A stretch of DNA of 64,000 nucleotides from Paraplanobispora takensis (GTDB taxonomy: Bacteria > Actinomycetota > Actinomycetes > Streptosporangiales > Streptosporangiaceae): assembly GCF_016863195.1 (NCBI RefSeq), contig NZ_BOOK01000016.1, positions 186,001-250,000 of the forward strand, read 5' to 3'. The notes below the pieces were generated by a model. The model ran no database searches. It saw nothing but the letters and a program-made list of their open reading frames with translations, and had not been told where the DNA came from. The position numbers were made by a program, and so were the translations under genes. Position 1 is the first letter of the stretch. Each line of letters opens with the position of its first letter. Below, piece after piece: positions 47,136-54,371 of the stretch.

Positions 47136-47258
47136 TTCATGCGTAGCCCAGTCGTTGCCGTGGCGACCGTTGACGACTGAGGGTCACAGCGTGTGGACTG
47201 TGCCGAAGCACTGTGAGCACCGTGTAAGGACGGGGCCGTCGAAGCAGGAGGGATAAAC

Positions 47259-47687
47259 GTGAGCGCGACCGCGGGTCAGGCGCAGGGCGAACGCAGCCTG
47301 GCCGAACGACTCGGCCTCAAGCCGGGTCAGGTGGTGCAGGAGGTCGGATGGGACGAGGACGCCGACGACGATCTGCGCGACTCCATCGAGGAGCTGACCG
47401 GTAACGAACTGGTCGACGAGGACTACGACGACGTCGTGGACGTCGTGCTGCTGTGGTGGCGTGACGGGGACGGCGATCTGTTCGACGCGCTGAGCAGCGT
47501 GGTGACCAACCTGACCGACGGTGGCCAGATCTGGCTGCTCACTCCCAAGGCGGGCCGCGAAGGCCACGTGGAGCCCAGCGACATCGGTGAGGACGCCACG
47601 ACTGCGGGTCTGTCGCAGACCAGCAGCATCAGCGCCGCTCCCGACTGGTCGGGCACGCGCCTGGCCACGCCCAAGGCGCGCCGGTAG
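47259..47687 (+). CDS. DUF3052 family protein
   Basis: 142 aa, very acidic (EVGWDEDADDDLRDSIEELTGNELVDEDYDDVVDVVLLWWRDGDGDL). Complete DUF3052, conserved beside aceE and the AhpE-type peroxiredoxin from Streptomyces to Mycobacterium. GTG 47259. Position is its main clue; function unknown. Confidence 0.9.
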   Translation: MSATAGQAQGERSLAERLGLKPGQVVQEVGWDEDADDDLRDSIEELTGNELVDEDYDDVVDVVLLWWRDGDGDLFDALSSVVTNLTDGGQIWLLTPKAGREGHVEPSDIGEDATTAGLSQTSSISAAPDWSGTRLATPKARR

Positions 47688-47710
47688 GACCGGCGAGGTC
47701 CGGTCCGCCC

Positions 47711-47740
47711 TGCCGTACGGCTCGCGCGAGCCGTACGGCA
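47711..47740. terminator. Perfect 30-bp palindrome between DUF3052 and peroxiredoxin genes
   Basis: TGCCGTACGGCTCGC followed directly by its reverse complement, 15 + 15 bp with no loop. It can form a strong RNA hairpin, as terminator or processing stop, or be a protein-binding site. It lies 24 bp after the DUF3052 stop and 45 bp before the peroxiredoxin ATG. Confidence 0.7.
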
Positions 47741-47784
47741 GGATGACGGTGTCCGCCCGTCACCCGCGTGAAAGGACCAGCGAC

Positions 47785-48246
47785 ATGGCGGTCGAGGTGG
47801 GCTCCCCGGCACCGGACTTCGAGCTGAGAGATCAGCACGGCGCTCCGGTCAGGCTCTCGGACCTCCGGGGGCGGAAGGTCCTGCTGGTCTTCTACCCCTT
47901 CGCCTTCAGCAACGTGTGTCACGGCGAGCTGTCCGCGATCCGCGACGAGCTCGCCGGCGGCGGCCTGCCGCAGGACGTCCGCGTTCTCACCGTCTCCGTC
48001 GACTCCGTCTTCGTCCAGCGCGCCTGGGCCGACCAGGAGGGCTACGGTTTCGCCATGCTCTCCGATTTCTGGCCGCACGGACAGGTGGCGCGGGCGTACG
48101 GTGTGTTCGACGATGACAGGGGCATCGCGATGCGGGGCACCTTCGTCATCGACGGCGAGGGCGTGGTCCGCTGGCGTGTCGTGAGCCCGATCCCGGAGGC
48201 ACGCGACATGGCCGAGTACCGCAAGGTGCTCGCCGAACTTTCCTAA
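47785..48246 (+). CDS. 1-Cys peroxiredoxin, AhpE type
   Basis: 153 aa thiol peroxidase that reduces hydroperoxides. Peroxidatic Cys45 in FYPFAFSNVCHGE; no other cysteine exists in the protein, so it is a true 1-Cys enzyme needing an external thiol. AAAGGA is nine bases before ATG 47785. Same neighbourhood as AhpE in mycobacteria. Confidence 0.93.
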   Translation: MAVEVGSPAPDFELRDQHGAPVRLSDLRGRKVLLVFYPFAFSNVCHGELSAIRDELAGGGLPQDVRVLTVSVDSVFVQRAWADQEGYGFAMLSDFWPHGQVARAYGVFDDDRGIAMRGTFVIDGEGVVRWRVVSPIPEARDMAEYRKVLAELS

Positions 48247-48305
48247 GCCGTGATCCGGCGGACGCGCGACCCGTGACCGCCGGTCTCGACCCATCGGAGG
48301 CGATC

Positions 48306-48623
48306 ATGCCCTGCTTCTCGTGCGGGGCCCGGCAGACCGACCCGGTCCGTGGCGCCAGCCCCTGGAAGCGCGGGGTGCGCCAGGAGACCCAGGTGCTCAT
48401 CTGCCCGGACTGCCAGCGCACCCACGACCTCGACCTCGACACCTGCACCGCGTGCGGCTCCATCGCGCTCATCTGCCGGCTCGGCGAGGTGGAATGCCGC
48501 TCCTGCGGGGCGGTACGGCTCGCGGGCAGCCGCCCGGAGAACCCCGCACGGCCCGACGGCCTGGCCGACGAGGTCGCCGCCGCCCTCGACCGCGTGCTCG
48601 GCCGGCTGACCTCCCACGCCTGA
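48306..48623 (+). CDS. Small double zinc-ribbon protein
   Basis: 105 aa from ATG 48306, with GGAGG five bases upstream (a longer in-frame start at 48273 lacks one). Four CxxC pairs: C-F-S-C, C-P-D-C, C-T-A-C, C-R-S-C, enough for two zinc ribbons in residues 3-75; helical tail DGLADEVAAALDRVLGRL. Probably binds nucleic acid or a protein partner. I do not recognise a named family. Confidence 0.82.
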   Translation: MPCFSCGARQTDPVRGASPWKRGVRQETQVLICPDCQRTHDLDLDTCTACGSIALICRLGEVECRSCGAVRLAGSRPENPARPDGLADEVAAALDRVLGRLTSHA

Positions 48624-48763
48624 ACCGTCCTGTCCGTGATCCGGACGGCCTATGCCGCCGACGGTCCGGCTGGGTTAGGGTAAGTCGGCACAAACAGGGC
48701 ATGCAGCCGATGTCGCGCTGCTCTTCGCCCGGGGTGCACACCGGTGATCGTGAAGAGGGCTGG

Positions 48764-48910
48764 ATGAGCATTCGTGGTGACCGTCATGGTGATTGCCATG
48801 GTTGCCGTGGTTGCCGTGCCTGCAATGGTGGCCGTCATGGCGGCTGTCTGCGCCGGAGGCGCTTCGCGGGCGGGCGTGTGATGGTGCTCTGCGCTGGAGG
48901 CGCTTTGTGA
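48764..48910 (+). CDS. Possible 48-aa leader peptide, Gly/Arg/Cys/His-rich
   Basis: MSIRGDRHGDCHGCRGCRAC begins the frame, followed by NGGRHGGCLRRRR. GAGGG precedes the ATG. Its TGA overlaps the GTG of the next mini-ORF. Composition is low-complexity and comes from the repeat, so translation is plausible but function is doubtful. Confidence 0.3.
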   Translation: MSIRGDRHGDCHGCRGCRACNGGRHGGCLRRRRFAGGRVMVLCAGGAL

Positions 48911-49031
48911 GCGGCCGTATGGTCGTCGGTGTCGGAGGCGCTTCGTGAGTGGGTGTGCGGCGGTCGTCGATGTCGGAGCCGCTTCGTTGAACGGCCACGT
49001 GGTGGCCGCGGATGTCAGGGGGACCTCGTGA
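48764..49031 (+). repeat. Degenerate ~41-bp tandem repeat of the ROK gene start, with chained mini-ORFs
   Basis: Units begin at about 48824, 48866, 48907, 48945 and 48986 and end at the ROK start 49028 (lengths 38-42 bp). Several carry a ribosome site plus GTG (GGAGGCGCTTTGTGAG, GGAGGCGCTTCGTGAG). Reading these gives three consecutive short frames: 48764-48910 (48 aa, ATG), 48907-48948 (13 aa, GTG), 48945-49031 (28 aa, GTG), each stop overlapping the next GTG, the last overlapping the ROK GTG. The short frames repeat the ROK N-terminus imperfectly. The rest of the 404-bp gap (48624-48763) shows nothing. Confidence 0.8.
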
Positions 49032-49993
49032 GCGACTATGTGGTGGCCGTCGACGTCGGGGGCACCTCGATGAAGGGCGGCGTCGTCACGCGCTCGGGCG
49101 AGGTCGCCGCGACCGACCGCCGCCCCACCGGCCGCGAGGGCGGCCCGGGCACCGTGGTCGCCACCATCCGCTCCTTCGTCGGCGACCTGGCCGCCCGGGG
49201 CTCCGCGCTGTTCGGCGCCGGGCCCGCGGCCGTCGGCATCGCCGTCCCCGGGCTCGTAGACGACGCCACCGCCACCGCCCTCTACGCGGCCAACCTCGGC
49301 TGGCGCGACGTGCCCGCGACGGACTTCGTGCCTCTGGACGTGCCCGCCCTGCTCGGCCACGACGTGCGCACCGGCGGCCTGGGCGAGAGCGTGCTCGGCG
49401 CCGGCCGGGAGCTGTCCGACTTCCTGTTCCTGCCGATCGGCACCGGCATCGCCGGCGCGATGATCATCGCGGGCGAGCCGTACGCCGGGATCTCCGGCTG
49501 GAGCGGCGAGATCGGCCACATCCCGGTCTTCCCCGACGGCGAGACGTGCGCCTGCGGCCAGACGGGGTGCCTGGAGACCTACGCCTCCGCCTCGGCCGTC
49601 GGCCGCCGCTACTCCGCCCGCGCGGACCGCCCCGCCACGGCGAAGGAGGTCGCCGCCCTGACCGTCGCCGGCGACCCGGTCGCCACGGCGGTGTGGGACG
49701 AGGCGATCGAGGCCCTGTCCCTGGCCCTGGCCACCTACACCCTCCTGCTCGACCCCTCCGCGATCGTCCTGGGCGGTGGCCTGGCCGAGGCGGGCCCCCT
49801 GCTGTCCGACCCCCTGTCCGAACGCCTCGCCAAACGCCTGGCCTTCCGCTCCGCACCCCCGCTGCGCCGCGCCGTCCTGGGCGTCGACGCCGGCATGCTC
49901 GGCGCCTCCCTGCTCGGCTGGCGAGCCGCCGGAGTCCGGGACGCGGGCGCGTCGTGGACGCTGGATGTGCCGACAACCCCCATGGTGTCGTAA
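49028..49993 (+). CDS. ROK-family sugar kinase (glucokinase-like)
   Basis: 321 aa. ATP-binding start VVAVDVGGTSMKGGVV, ROK signature with zinc cysteines C-A-C-G-Q-T-G-C-L-E-T-Y, catalytic-loop GEIGHIPV and GTGIAGAMI. Phosphorylates a hexose or amino sugar; no N-terminal helix-turn-helix, so it is an enzyme and not a repressor. GTG 49028 overlaps the last mini-ORF stop (GTGA). Confidence 0.92.
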   Translation: MSDYVVAVDVGGTSMKGGVVTRSGEVAATDRRPTGREGGPGTVVATIRSFVGDLAARGSALFGAGPAAVGIAVPGLVDDATATALYAANLGWRDVPATDFVPLDVPALLGHDVRTGGLGESVLGAGRELSDFLFLPIGTGIAGAMIIAGEPYAGISGWSGEIGHIPVFPDGETCACGQTGCLETYASASAVGRRYSARADRPATAKEVAALTVAGDPVATAVWDEAIEALSLALATYTLLLDPSAIVLGGGLAEAGPLLSDPLSERLAKRLAFRSAPPLRRAVLGVDAGMLGASLLGWRAAGVRDAGASWTLDVPTTPMVS

Positions 49994-50026
49994 GGTTGTG
50001 TCCGCCTGTTCCGTAAGGAACCTCCC

Positions 50027-50101
50027 GGGCGCTTAGCTCAGCGGTAGAGCGCTCGCCTTACAAGCGAGATGTCACTGGTTCGAACCCAGTAGTGCCCACC
50101 A
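50027..50101 (+). tRNA. tRNA-Val, anticodon UAC
   Basis: Cloverleaf complete: acceptor GGGCGCT pairs with AGTGCCC (one G-U), D arm GCTCAGCGGTAGAGC, anticodon stem CTCGC/GCGAG with loop CTTACAA (anticodon TAC at 50059-50061), T arm CTGGTTCGAACCCAG, encoded CCA at 50099-50101. Its 3' half is the repeat unit of the island downstream. Confidence 0.96.
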
Positions 50102-50105
50102 CGAT

Positions 50106-50135
50106 GCCCCTGACCTGCTTTGGCAGGCCAGGGGC
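50106..50135 (+). terminator. Hairpin terminator after tRNA-Val
   Basis: GCCCCTG-A-CCTGC paired with GCAGG-C-CAGGGGC around a TTTG loop, followed by CTGTATTTT. A sequence-related, perfect hairpin stands at 55561-55590 behind the third tRNA fragment. Confidence 0.75.
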
Positions 50136-50246
50136 TCTGTATTTTCAGGGAAGGCGCCCGGTGTTCGCCGCTTGGTGACATCTCGCTTCATCGGCGAGTG
50201 CTCCATACGATGAGGCGAGGGCTGGTCCTGGCGAACGTAACCTGCT

Positions 50247-50576
50247 TCAGGCGACCTTGACGGAGTGCGGGCCGACGCTGATCGTCACGTTGAGGTGCCC
50301 GCCCAGCGCGGTCGCATAGGCGCGGAGGGTTTCCAGCCCCATGGCGTCGAGATCGCCGTTTTCGATCTGGGAGACCCGTGACTGGGAGATGTCGAGCGCG
50401 GCGGCGACATCGGCCTGGGTTTTGCCGAGAGACTTGCGCAGTTCCTTCAGATGGTGGCCGGCCACGTAGGCATCCAGCTCGGCTTCAGCGGCGGCCTGCC
50501 GTTCCGGGGTCGCCAACTCCGGATGGAGCCGGTGAGCCTCGGCCTTGACCTCCTGCCAGCGGCGCGCAGGGCTCAT
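50247..50576 (-). CDS. XRE-family antitoxin (HigA-like)
   Basis: 109 aa. Helix-turn-helix LRKSLGKTQADVAAALDISQSRVSQIENGDLDAMGLETLRAYATALG (about 45-91) with an N-terminal helical extension and a C-terminal strand. Start overlaps the toxin stop (ATGA). Normally binds and neutralises the toxin and represses its own promoter, likely at 50831-50858. Confidence 0.9.
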   Translation of the reverse strand: MSPARRWQEVKAEAHRLHPELATPERQAAAEAELDAYVAGHHLKELRKSLGKTQADVAAALDISQSRVSQIENGDLDAMGLETLRAYATALGGHLNVTISVGPHSVKVA

Positions 50577-50833
50577 CGCCTGTCCTCCTCGGCCTTCTCG
50601 GCCTTCTTCGCGCGGTACTCCACATAGCGGGACTTGGTCAGGGGGATGGCCTCGTCATACCAGCGAGACCACTTACCCGCCTTGTCCCCGGCCACGAGGA
50701 AGATCGCTTCTCTGTCGGGGAGGCGGTCAATGGCCTTCTCGATGAGGGCTGCGGAGTCAGGATCGCTCTCGCAGAGCTTGAGGAACCAGGACTCCACGGG
50801 CTCCAGTAGGAGGATCTCCCAGGGCACCTCCAA
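50573..50833 (-). CDS. HigB/RelE-like toxin with internal deletion
   Basis: 86 aa (TTG 50833; GTG 50827 is an alternative start). The N-terminal half (WEILLLEPVESWFLKLCESDPDSAALIEKAIDRL) and the C-terminal half (PDREAIFLVAGDKAGKWSRWYDEAIPL) are typical, but family members of this type are about 115-125 aa and carry between these a segment of about 35-40 residues with the basic catalytic and mRNA-contact positions. That segment is missing in frame, junction near 50719/50720. Probably inactive. Paired with the intact antitoxin. Confidence 0.82.
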   Translation of the reverse strand: MEVPWEILLLEPVESWFLKLCESDPDSAALIEKAIDRLPDREAIFLVAGDKAGKWSRWYDEAIPLTKSRYVEYRAKKAEKAEEDRR

Positions 50834-50858
50834 AATATAACCTCTGACTCATATTTTG
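50831..50858 (-). promoter_or_regulatory. Operator/promoter candidate of the toxin-antitoxin operon
   Basis: Inverted repeat CAAAATAT (50831-50838) and ATATTTTG (50851-50858) at the toxin start, an A-T island in GC-rich DNA. Fits autorepression by the antitoxin. Confidence 0.5.
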
Positions 50859-50879
50859 TCTGGGGATTGGCTGGATACA

Positions 50880-51276
50880 CGAGCGCTGGGCAAGGTGAGT
50901 ACAGCTCTGGTCGGCGGCGCTGGAGCCGCTGAACCGGCTCATCTCTACTGGGTCAGCGCCGACGAACTCCAGATCATCGAGGCCCGCGTCTACGCCGAGC
51001 TGCGCCGTACCCCTGCTCTCCGAGGCGTTGACGCACTACGACGCCGCGCACATCCGGGAACTGGTGCCGTATCCGTCTTGGCTGGCCGTGGCCCTGGCCG
51101 ACGCCGACGAGCCGGAGGAAGCGGCGCATACGGCCTTCCGGCTGCTGGAGCTGTCTGCCGGCCTGACCAGTGACCGCACCACCCAGCGCGCCCATGTAGT
51201 CCTGGCTCGGCTCAAGCCGTACGCCAATGTCCCTCAAGTTCGGGAACTCCTAATCCGCTACCCCATGCGTGCCTGA
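50880..51276 (+). pseudogene. Frameshifted C-terminal fragment of a TPR/XRE-type regulator
   Basis: Frame A (from 50856) encodes AEPAHLYWVSADELQIIEARVYAELRRT; near 51010 the matching continuation shifts to another frame, TPLLSEALTHYDAAHIRELVPYPSWLAVALADADEPEEAAHTAFRLLEL...AHVVLARLKPYANVPQVRELL, the typical C-terminal helical repeats of actinobacterial XRE regulators. N-terminal DNA-binding part absent. Identification is from the style of the C-terminus. Confidence 0.55.
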
Positions 51277-51310
51277 GCCTGTCGACAGAAGGCCTCCCTG
51301 GATTCGTCGA

Positions 51311-51925
51311 TCAGTCCTCAAGGGGTTCCGCGCCGAGGAATCGCAGCTCCAGCATCTCCAGGGAGAAGGGGAGACCCGTGATCCTTCCCGCGAGGGCGAA
51401 CGAACGCTCTATCGGGAAGTCGATGTGCGAGTCGTCATCGAAGATGTCGTATTCGGGATCCAGGCCGACTCCACGCATCTCCTCGATGAAACGGTCCGGA
51501 TCGCTGCCCGACCGATCGTCTGGGCACATCGGATCGAAGTGGACGACCGACTCACCCTCAACGATGTAGGCGAAGCTGTCCGAGGCGTAGTCATGGCGGC
51601 AGACCGACACGACCTCGGTTCCCCGTGAGACCGGGCCGTACACGTCGGAGTCGACGGCGATCTTCCATCCTCCCGGTTCGATGACCAGGGTCCAGTCACC
51701 GATCTTCGCGGCGCCGATGTAACCGGCCGAGTCGGCCCTCATGCTCTCCACCGAGCGTTCGTTCAGTTCCTCGGCTGTCGCTCCTTCCTCCATGGTGTTC
51801 TCGTCCACGCCGAATCGGCGGAGGACCTCGTCCGGGGAGAGCCCTCGGACGAAGGACACACAGTAGATCTCACCCAGTTCTTCACGGCCGGAGAGCCAGC
51901 GGAACCCCTCAGGGCACTCGGTCAT
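51311..51925 (-). CDS. DUF6461 family protein, copy 1
   Basis: 204 aa from ATG 51925, set by AAAGGAG five bases upstream. Opening MTECPEGFRWLSGREELGEIYCVSFVRGLSPDEVLRRFGVDE is the DUF6461 hallmark; TEVVSVCRHDYASDSFAYIVEGESVVHFDPMCPDDRSGSDPDRFIEEMR is shared with copy 2 at 54372. Soluble, no signal. Function unknown; members are frequent in actinobacterial accessory regions. Confidence 0.82.
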   Translation of the reverse strand: MTECPEGFRWLSGREELGEIYCVSFVRGLSPDEVLRRFGVDENTMEEGATAEELNERSVESMRADSAGYIGAAKIGDWTLVIEPGGWKIAVDSDVYGPVSRGTEVVSVCRHDYASDSFAYIVEGESVVHFDPMCPDDRSGSDPDRFIEEMRGVGLDPEYDIFDDDSHIDFPIERSFALAGRITGLPFSLEMLELRFLGAEPLED

Positions 51926-52288
51926 CGTCACTCCTTTGAACAGGTGGACGGCATGATCGCAGTTGTCGCCGACAGAAAGGGATCGAAGGTCCGATCGGTG
52001 AGGGAAGCTCGGCGACAGCTCTGGTTTTAGGGATGTCTTCTGGGCGACAACGACCGGGGATGCGGCTGGACACCGGTGGACGGTCAAAGCCCGTAGCTTC
52101 AGGTCAGGGCAGGTATCGGTACCAGTCATGCTGCGGTACCGATCAGGACGGTGCCGAAAGGGTCCCGGATCAGGTACCGCAGAGCCTGGACGACCTTGAC
52201 GACCGTGGTGGGTCAGCGGCTGCAACGTGTGGCACGCGGCTACAACCCCCTGGTCGCAACGTTGTCGGCGCCGCCGTCCGCAAGCAGA
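51926..52288. other. 363-bp gap carrying dispersed repeat copy 1
   Basis: No convincing gene. Contains the repeat at 52052-52128; both flanking genes are transcribed leftward. Confidence 0.5.
52052..52128 (+). repeat. Dispersed ~75-bp island repeat, copy 1
   Basis: GACCGGGGAT-GCGGCTGGACACCGGTGGACGG, then GTAGCTTCAGGTCAGGGC and TATCGGTACCAGTC, matches 55419-55492 over about 75 bp with scattered substitutions and small indels. Confidence 0.8.
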
Positions 52289-52780
52289 TCAGTCCTTCGC
52301 TTCGCGGACGTCCTCTCCCTGCTCGGCGAACGCCTTGAAGTCCTGCATGTGCTGTAGCGACTGCTTGCGGAAGGCACCGGGCATCAGGAGGCCCACCAGC
52401 CGCATCAGCAAGCCGCTGAACCGGTATTCGTTCTCGCTCACCCAGAGCGTCGTGTCCGGACCGGCTTCGGTGAACCGGTCGCGCGTGGCGCTCCACATGC
52501 CCTCGCCGACGATCTCGCGTTCGAAGTGGACGACGCTCTCTTTCGGGATCCCGTGCAGGTCTTCCGGCTCCCGGCGCGTGATGGTCTCGATGCCCTCGAA
52601 CTTCTGCTGCCCCATCTGCATCACGACCCGCGACTTGGTACCGACCTGCCCGTGCACCCCACTCAGCGGCTCATGCAGCACCAGGCCCCGCAGCCACATC
52701 GGCATGTGTGCCGGGTCGGCGAGCAACTGGACCGCCCTCTCCCGCGGCAGGGCGATCTCGATCGAGACGGTGTACTTCAT
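52289..52780 (-). CDS. SRPBCC-superfamily (polyketide cyclase-like) protein
   Basis: 163 aa. Begins KYTVSIEIALPRERAVQLLADPAHMPMWLRGL, the standard first strand and helices of the START/SRPBCC fold, and closes with the long helix MRLVGLLMPGAFRKQSLQHMQDFKAFAEQ. Binds a hydrophobic ligand in a deep pocket; no specific activity can be named. Lies inside the tRNA-Val island. Confidence 0.82.
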   Translation of the reverse strand: MKYTVSIEIALPRERAVQLLADPAHMPMWLRGLVLHEPLSGVHGQVGTKSRVVMQMGQQKFEGIETITRREPEDLHGIPKESVVHFEREIVGEGMWSATRDRFTEAGPDTTLWVSENEYRFSGLLMRLVGLLMPGAFRKQSLQHMQDFKAFAEQGEDVREAKD

Positions 52781-53135
52781 GGCGGAGCGCTCCAGGTTCC
52801 TGAGTGAACGGACCTACGCTGACAGCCTCGCCTCATATCGAACAGGAGACCGATCAACATCGATCAGAAGGGCGAAGCCAGGATCAGTTCTAACGAATCA
52901 CCGTGCATCGCCCAACGCTAGGGGATCACTGATCTTCTCGGAAGGGGTAAGCGCCCATGCCTCCGGCGGGGGTGCTCCGGCTCCGGGATGATCACCGTGC
53001 CCGTTGCGTGCCCGTTCTGTCGGCGATCGCCGGGGAGTCCCGGTGACTCACGGGGATCCGGCTGCATAGGCCCAGGTCAGCGTTGGCCTTGGTCAGGAGC
53101 GGTGATCCGGGGAGAGTTCCCAAGCTGATAGCGCA
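52781..53135. other. 355-bp gap without a recognisable gene
   Basis: Contains GTGCCCGTTGCGTGCCCG (about 52996-53013), reminiscent of the doubled GTGCCAT motif at about 53660-53680 near the integrase remnant. No ribosome site with a plausible frame. Confidence 0.4.
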
Positions 53136-53510
53136 TCACGCCGGGTAGTCGGTGTTCCAGGGGTAGGCGAGGCGCTCGGGTGACACTCCCCATTCCTGAA
53201 GGTGTACTACGAGCCCTGCTTCATCCTGAGCCGATTCCCGCTTGATCTCGCTGCTCCCCATGTCGTAGTCCCAGCTGTCGAGGTACTCGGCGACGAACTC
53301 ACGATGCACGAGCCGGAAGGCGCGTCCCGCATCGCTTCGCGTCCACCCCTCCCGTCGAGCTGCGGCATCGGTCTCCGTCAGGATCGGACGGATCTCGACC
53401 CATGCCCGGCGCCCCGGCCGGCTCGCCTCCACCTCGGCGATGAGGAGGCGGCCGAGCCGAAGCGCATTCAGCTTGTCCGCGGGAAGCGCCTCGGCAAGGT
53501 CATCGGTCAT
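53136..53510 (-). CDS. Unknown 124-aa protein of the island
   Basis: Soluble and mainly helical (LNALRLGRLLIAEVEASRPGRRAWVEIRPILTETDAAARREGW), acidic C-terminal third. I recognise no family. ATG 53510; no cofactor or metal motif. Neighbouring DUF6461 and SRPBCC genes give no direct hint. Confidence 0.65.
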   Translation of the reverse strand: MTDDLAEALPADKLNALRLGRLLIAEVEASRPGRRAWVEIRPILTETDAAARREGWTRSDAGRAFRLVHREFVAEYLDSWDYDMGSSEIKRESAQDEAGLVVHLQEWGVSPERLAYPWNTDYPA

Positions 53511-53582
53511 GGAGCACCCTTCAGATGAACTGACAGCGAACGGCTCTGAAGGGTCCTGGACGTCGTTCGGGGACCTTCAAAT

Positions 53583-53618
53583 GAGATGTCACTGGTTCGA
53601 ACCCGGTAGCGCCCACCA
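53583..53618 (+). other. tRNA-Val 3'-end fragment (att site 2)
   Basis: 36 bp matching 50066-50101 of the true tRNA with two mismatches: the end of the anticodon stem, variable loop, T arm, acceptor strand and CCA. There is no 5' half. Expected footprint of site-specific integration into the tRNA gene. Confidence 0.85.
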
Positions 53619-53658
53619 GCGAAAACGCCCCGTTTCCGATCGAGGGAACGGGGTGTCG

Positions 53659-53800
53659 TGCCATTGACGTGCCATAGGCCAGCGCGGGCGAGCACTCCTG
53701 AAGATCCATCGTCATCGTCCGGGCGGACCTCTTCGACCTTGCTGTTCATCGCGTCGGCGATCTTCCGGTCGGCTTCCGCCGTACGGTGCTTATAGATCGG
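53659..53800 (-). pseudogene. Possible C-terminal tail of a tyrosine integrase
   Basis: Minus-strand frame reads DPIYKHRTAEADRKIADAMNSKVEEVRPDDDDG... ending LWHVNGTT, which resembles the last residues of actinobacterial phage/ICE integrases after the catalytic Tyr. It abuts att site 2, the usual place for an integrase 3' end. No catalytic domain remains. Assignment is by style and position. Confidence 0.35.
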
Positions 53801-53872
53801 ATCGGCGCCGACCGCTCGGCTCCCGGATGGAGATCTACTCCGCCGGAATCCCATGTCCTACGATCGTCCGCC

Positions 53873-54163
53873 ATGACGACGTTCCAGAAGGACCGCCTCA
53901 AGTTCCTTCCCATGACAGCTTGGATCTTCCCGGCCCTCAGCACCTTCCTGCTGGTCTTGAGCTTCCCCGACGAAGGCGCGCCGGTTACCGCGCAAACGCT
54001 GTTCATGATCGCGACAGCAGTCGTCATCGCACTCGGAGGAGTCATCGCGGTCCTCGCCGGGATCATGTCCGCACTGGTCGCACGGCTCGGTGAGGGAAAA
54101 GACGCCTCCGGCGGTGCCACTCGGCTCCGGGGTGATCGCCAAGGTGAGACCGTGGAGCCGTAG
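53873..54163 (+). CDS. Small two-helix membrane protein
   Basis: 96 aa. Hydrophobic segments LPMTAWIFPALSTFLLVLSF (about 12-31) and TLFMIATAVVIALGGVIAVLAGIMSALVARL (about 42-72), then a charged tail. No ribosome site before ATG 53873, but TACGAT at 53859-53864 lies eight bases upstream, consistent with leaderless expression. No family recognised. Confidence 0.55.
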   Translation: MTTFQKDRLKFLPMTAWIFPALSTFLLVLSFPDEGAPVTAQTLFMIATAVVIALGGVIAVLAGIMSALVARLGEGKDASGGATRLRGDRQGETVEP

Positions 54164-54371
54164 GCGGCCGAGGTGGAGTCTGATCGTCCCGCCTGCCACA
54201 TCCCAGGCAGAGCCCAGCAACCCGGTTCCTCCGGCCCAAGCACGTCTGCGCTCGCCGGCATCCGATGATCGAGGAACGGCGACCGGTCCAGGGACATGCC
54301 AAGACGGGCTCGACCGCCGTTTCCGGGGCGCTTTCGACGCCAATGCCCGTGCTACGGGCGCTTGAAAGCGG

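Noticed and set aside
48764-49027. CRISPR or riboswitch before the ROK gene
   Set aside because: No spacers and no conserved stem pattern; the units are degenerate copies of the gene's own start.
53136-53510. Excisionase or replication protein of an integrated element
   Set aside because: No helix-turn-helix or replication motif is visible in the 124-aa protein.
53521-53715. Frame containing VGATGFEPVTSHL
   Set aside because: This is the antisense translation of the tRNA-Val 3' fragment (CCA to T arm), a well-known source of spurious proteins; the same phrase recurs at 55339-55575 over the other fragment.
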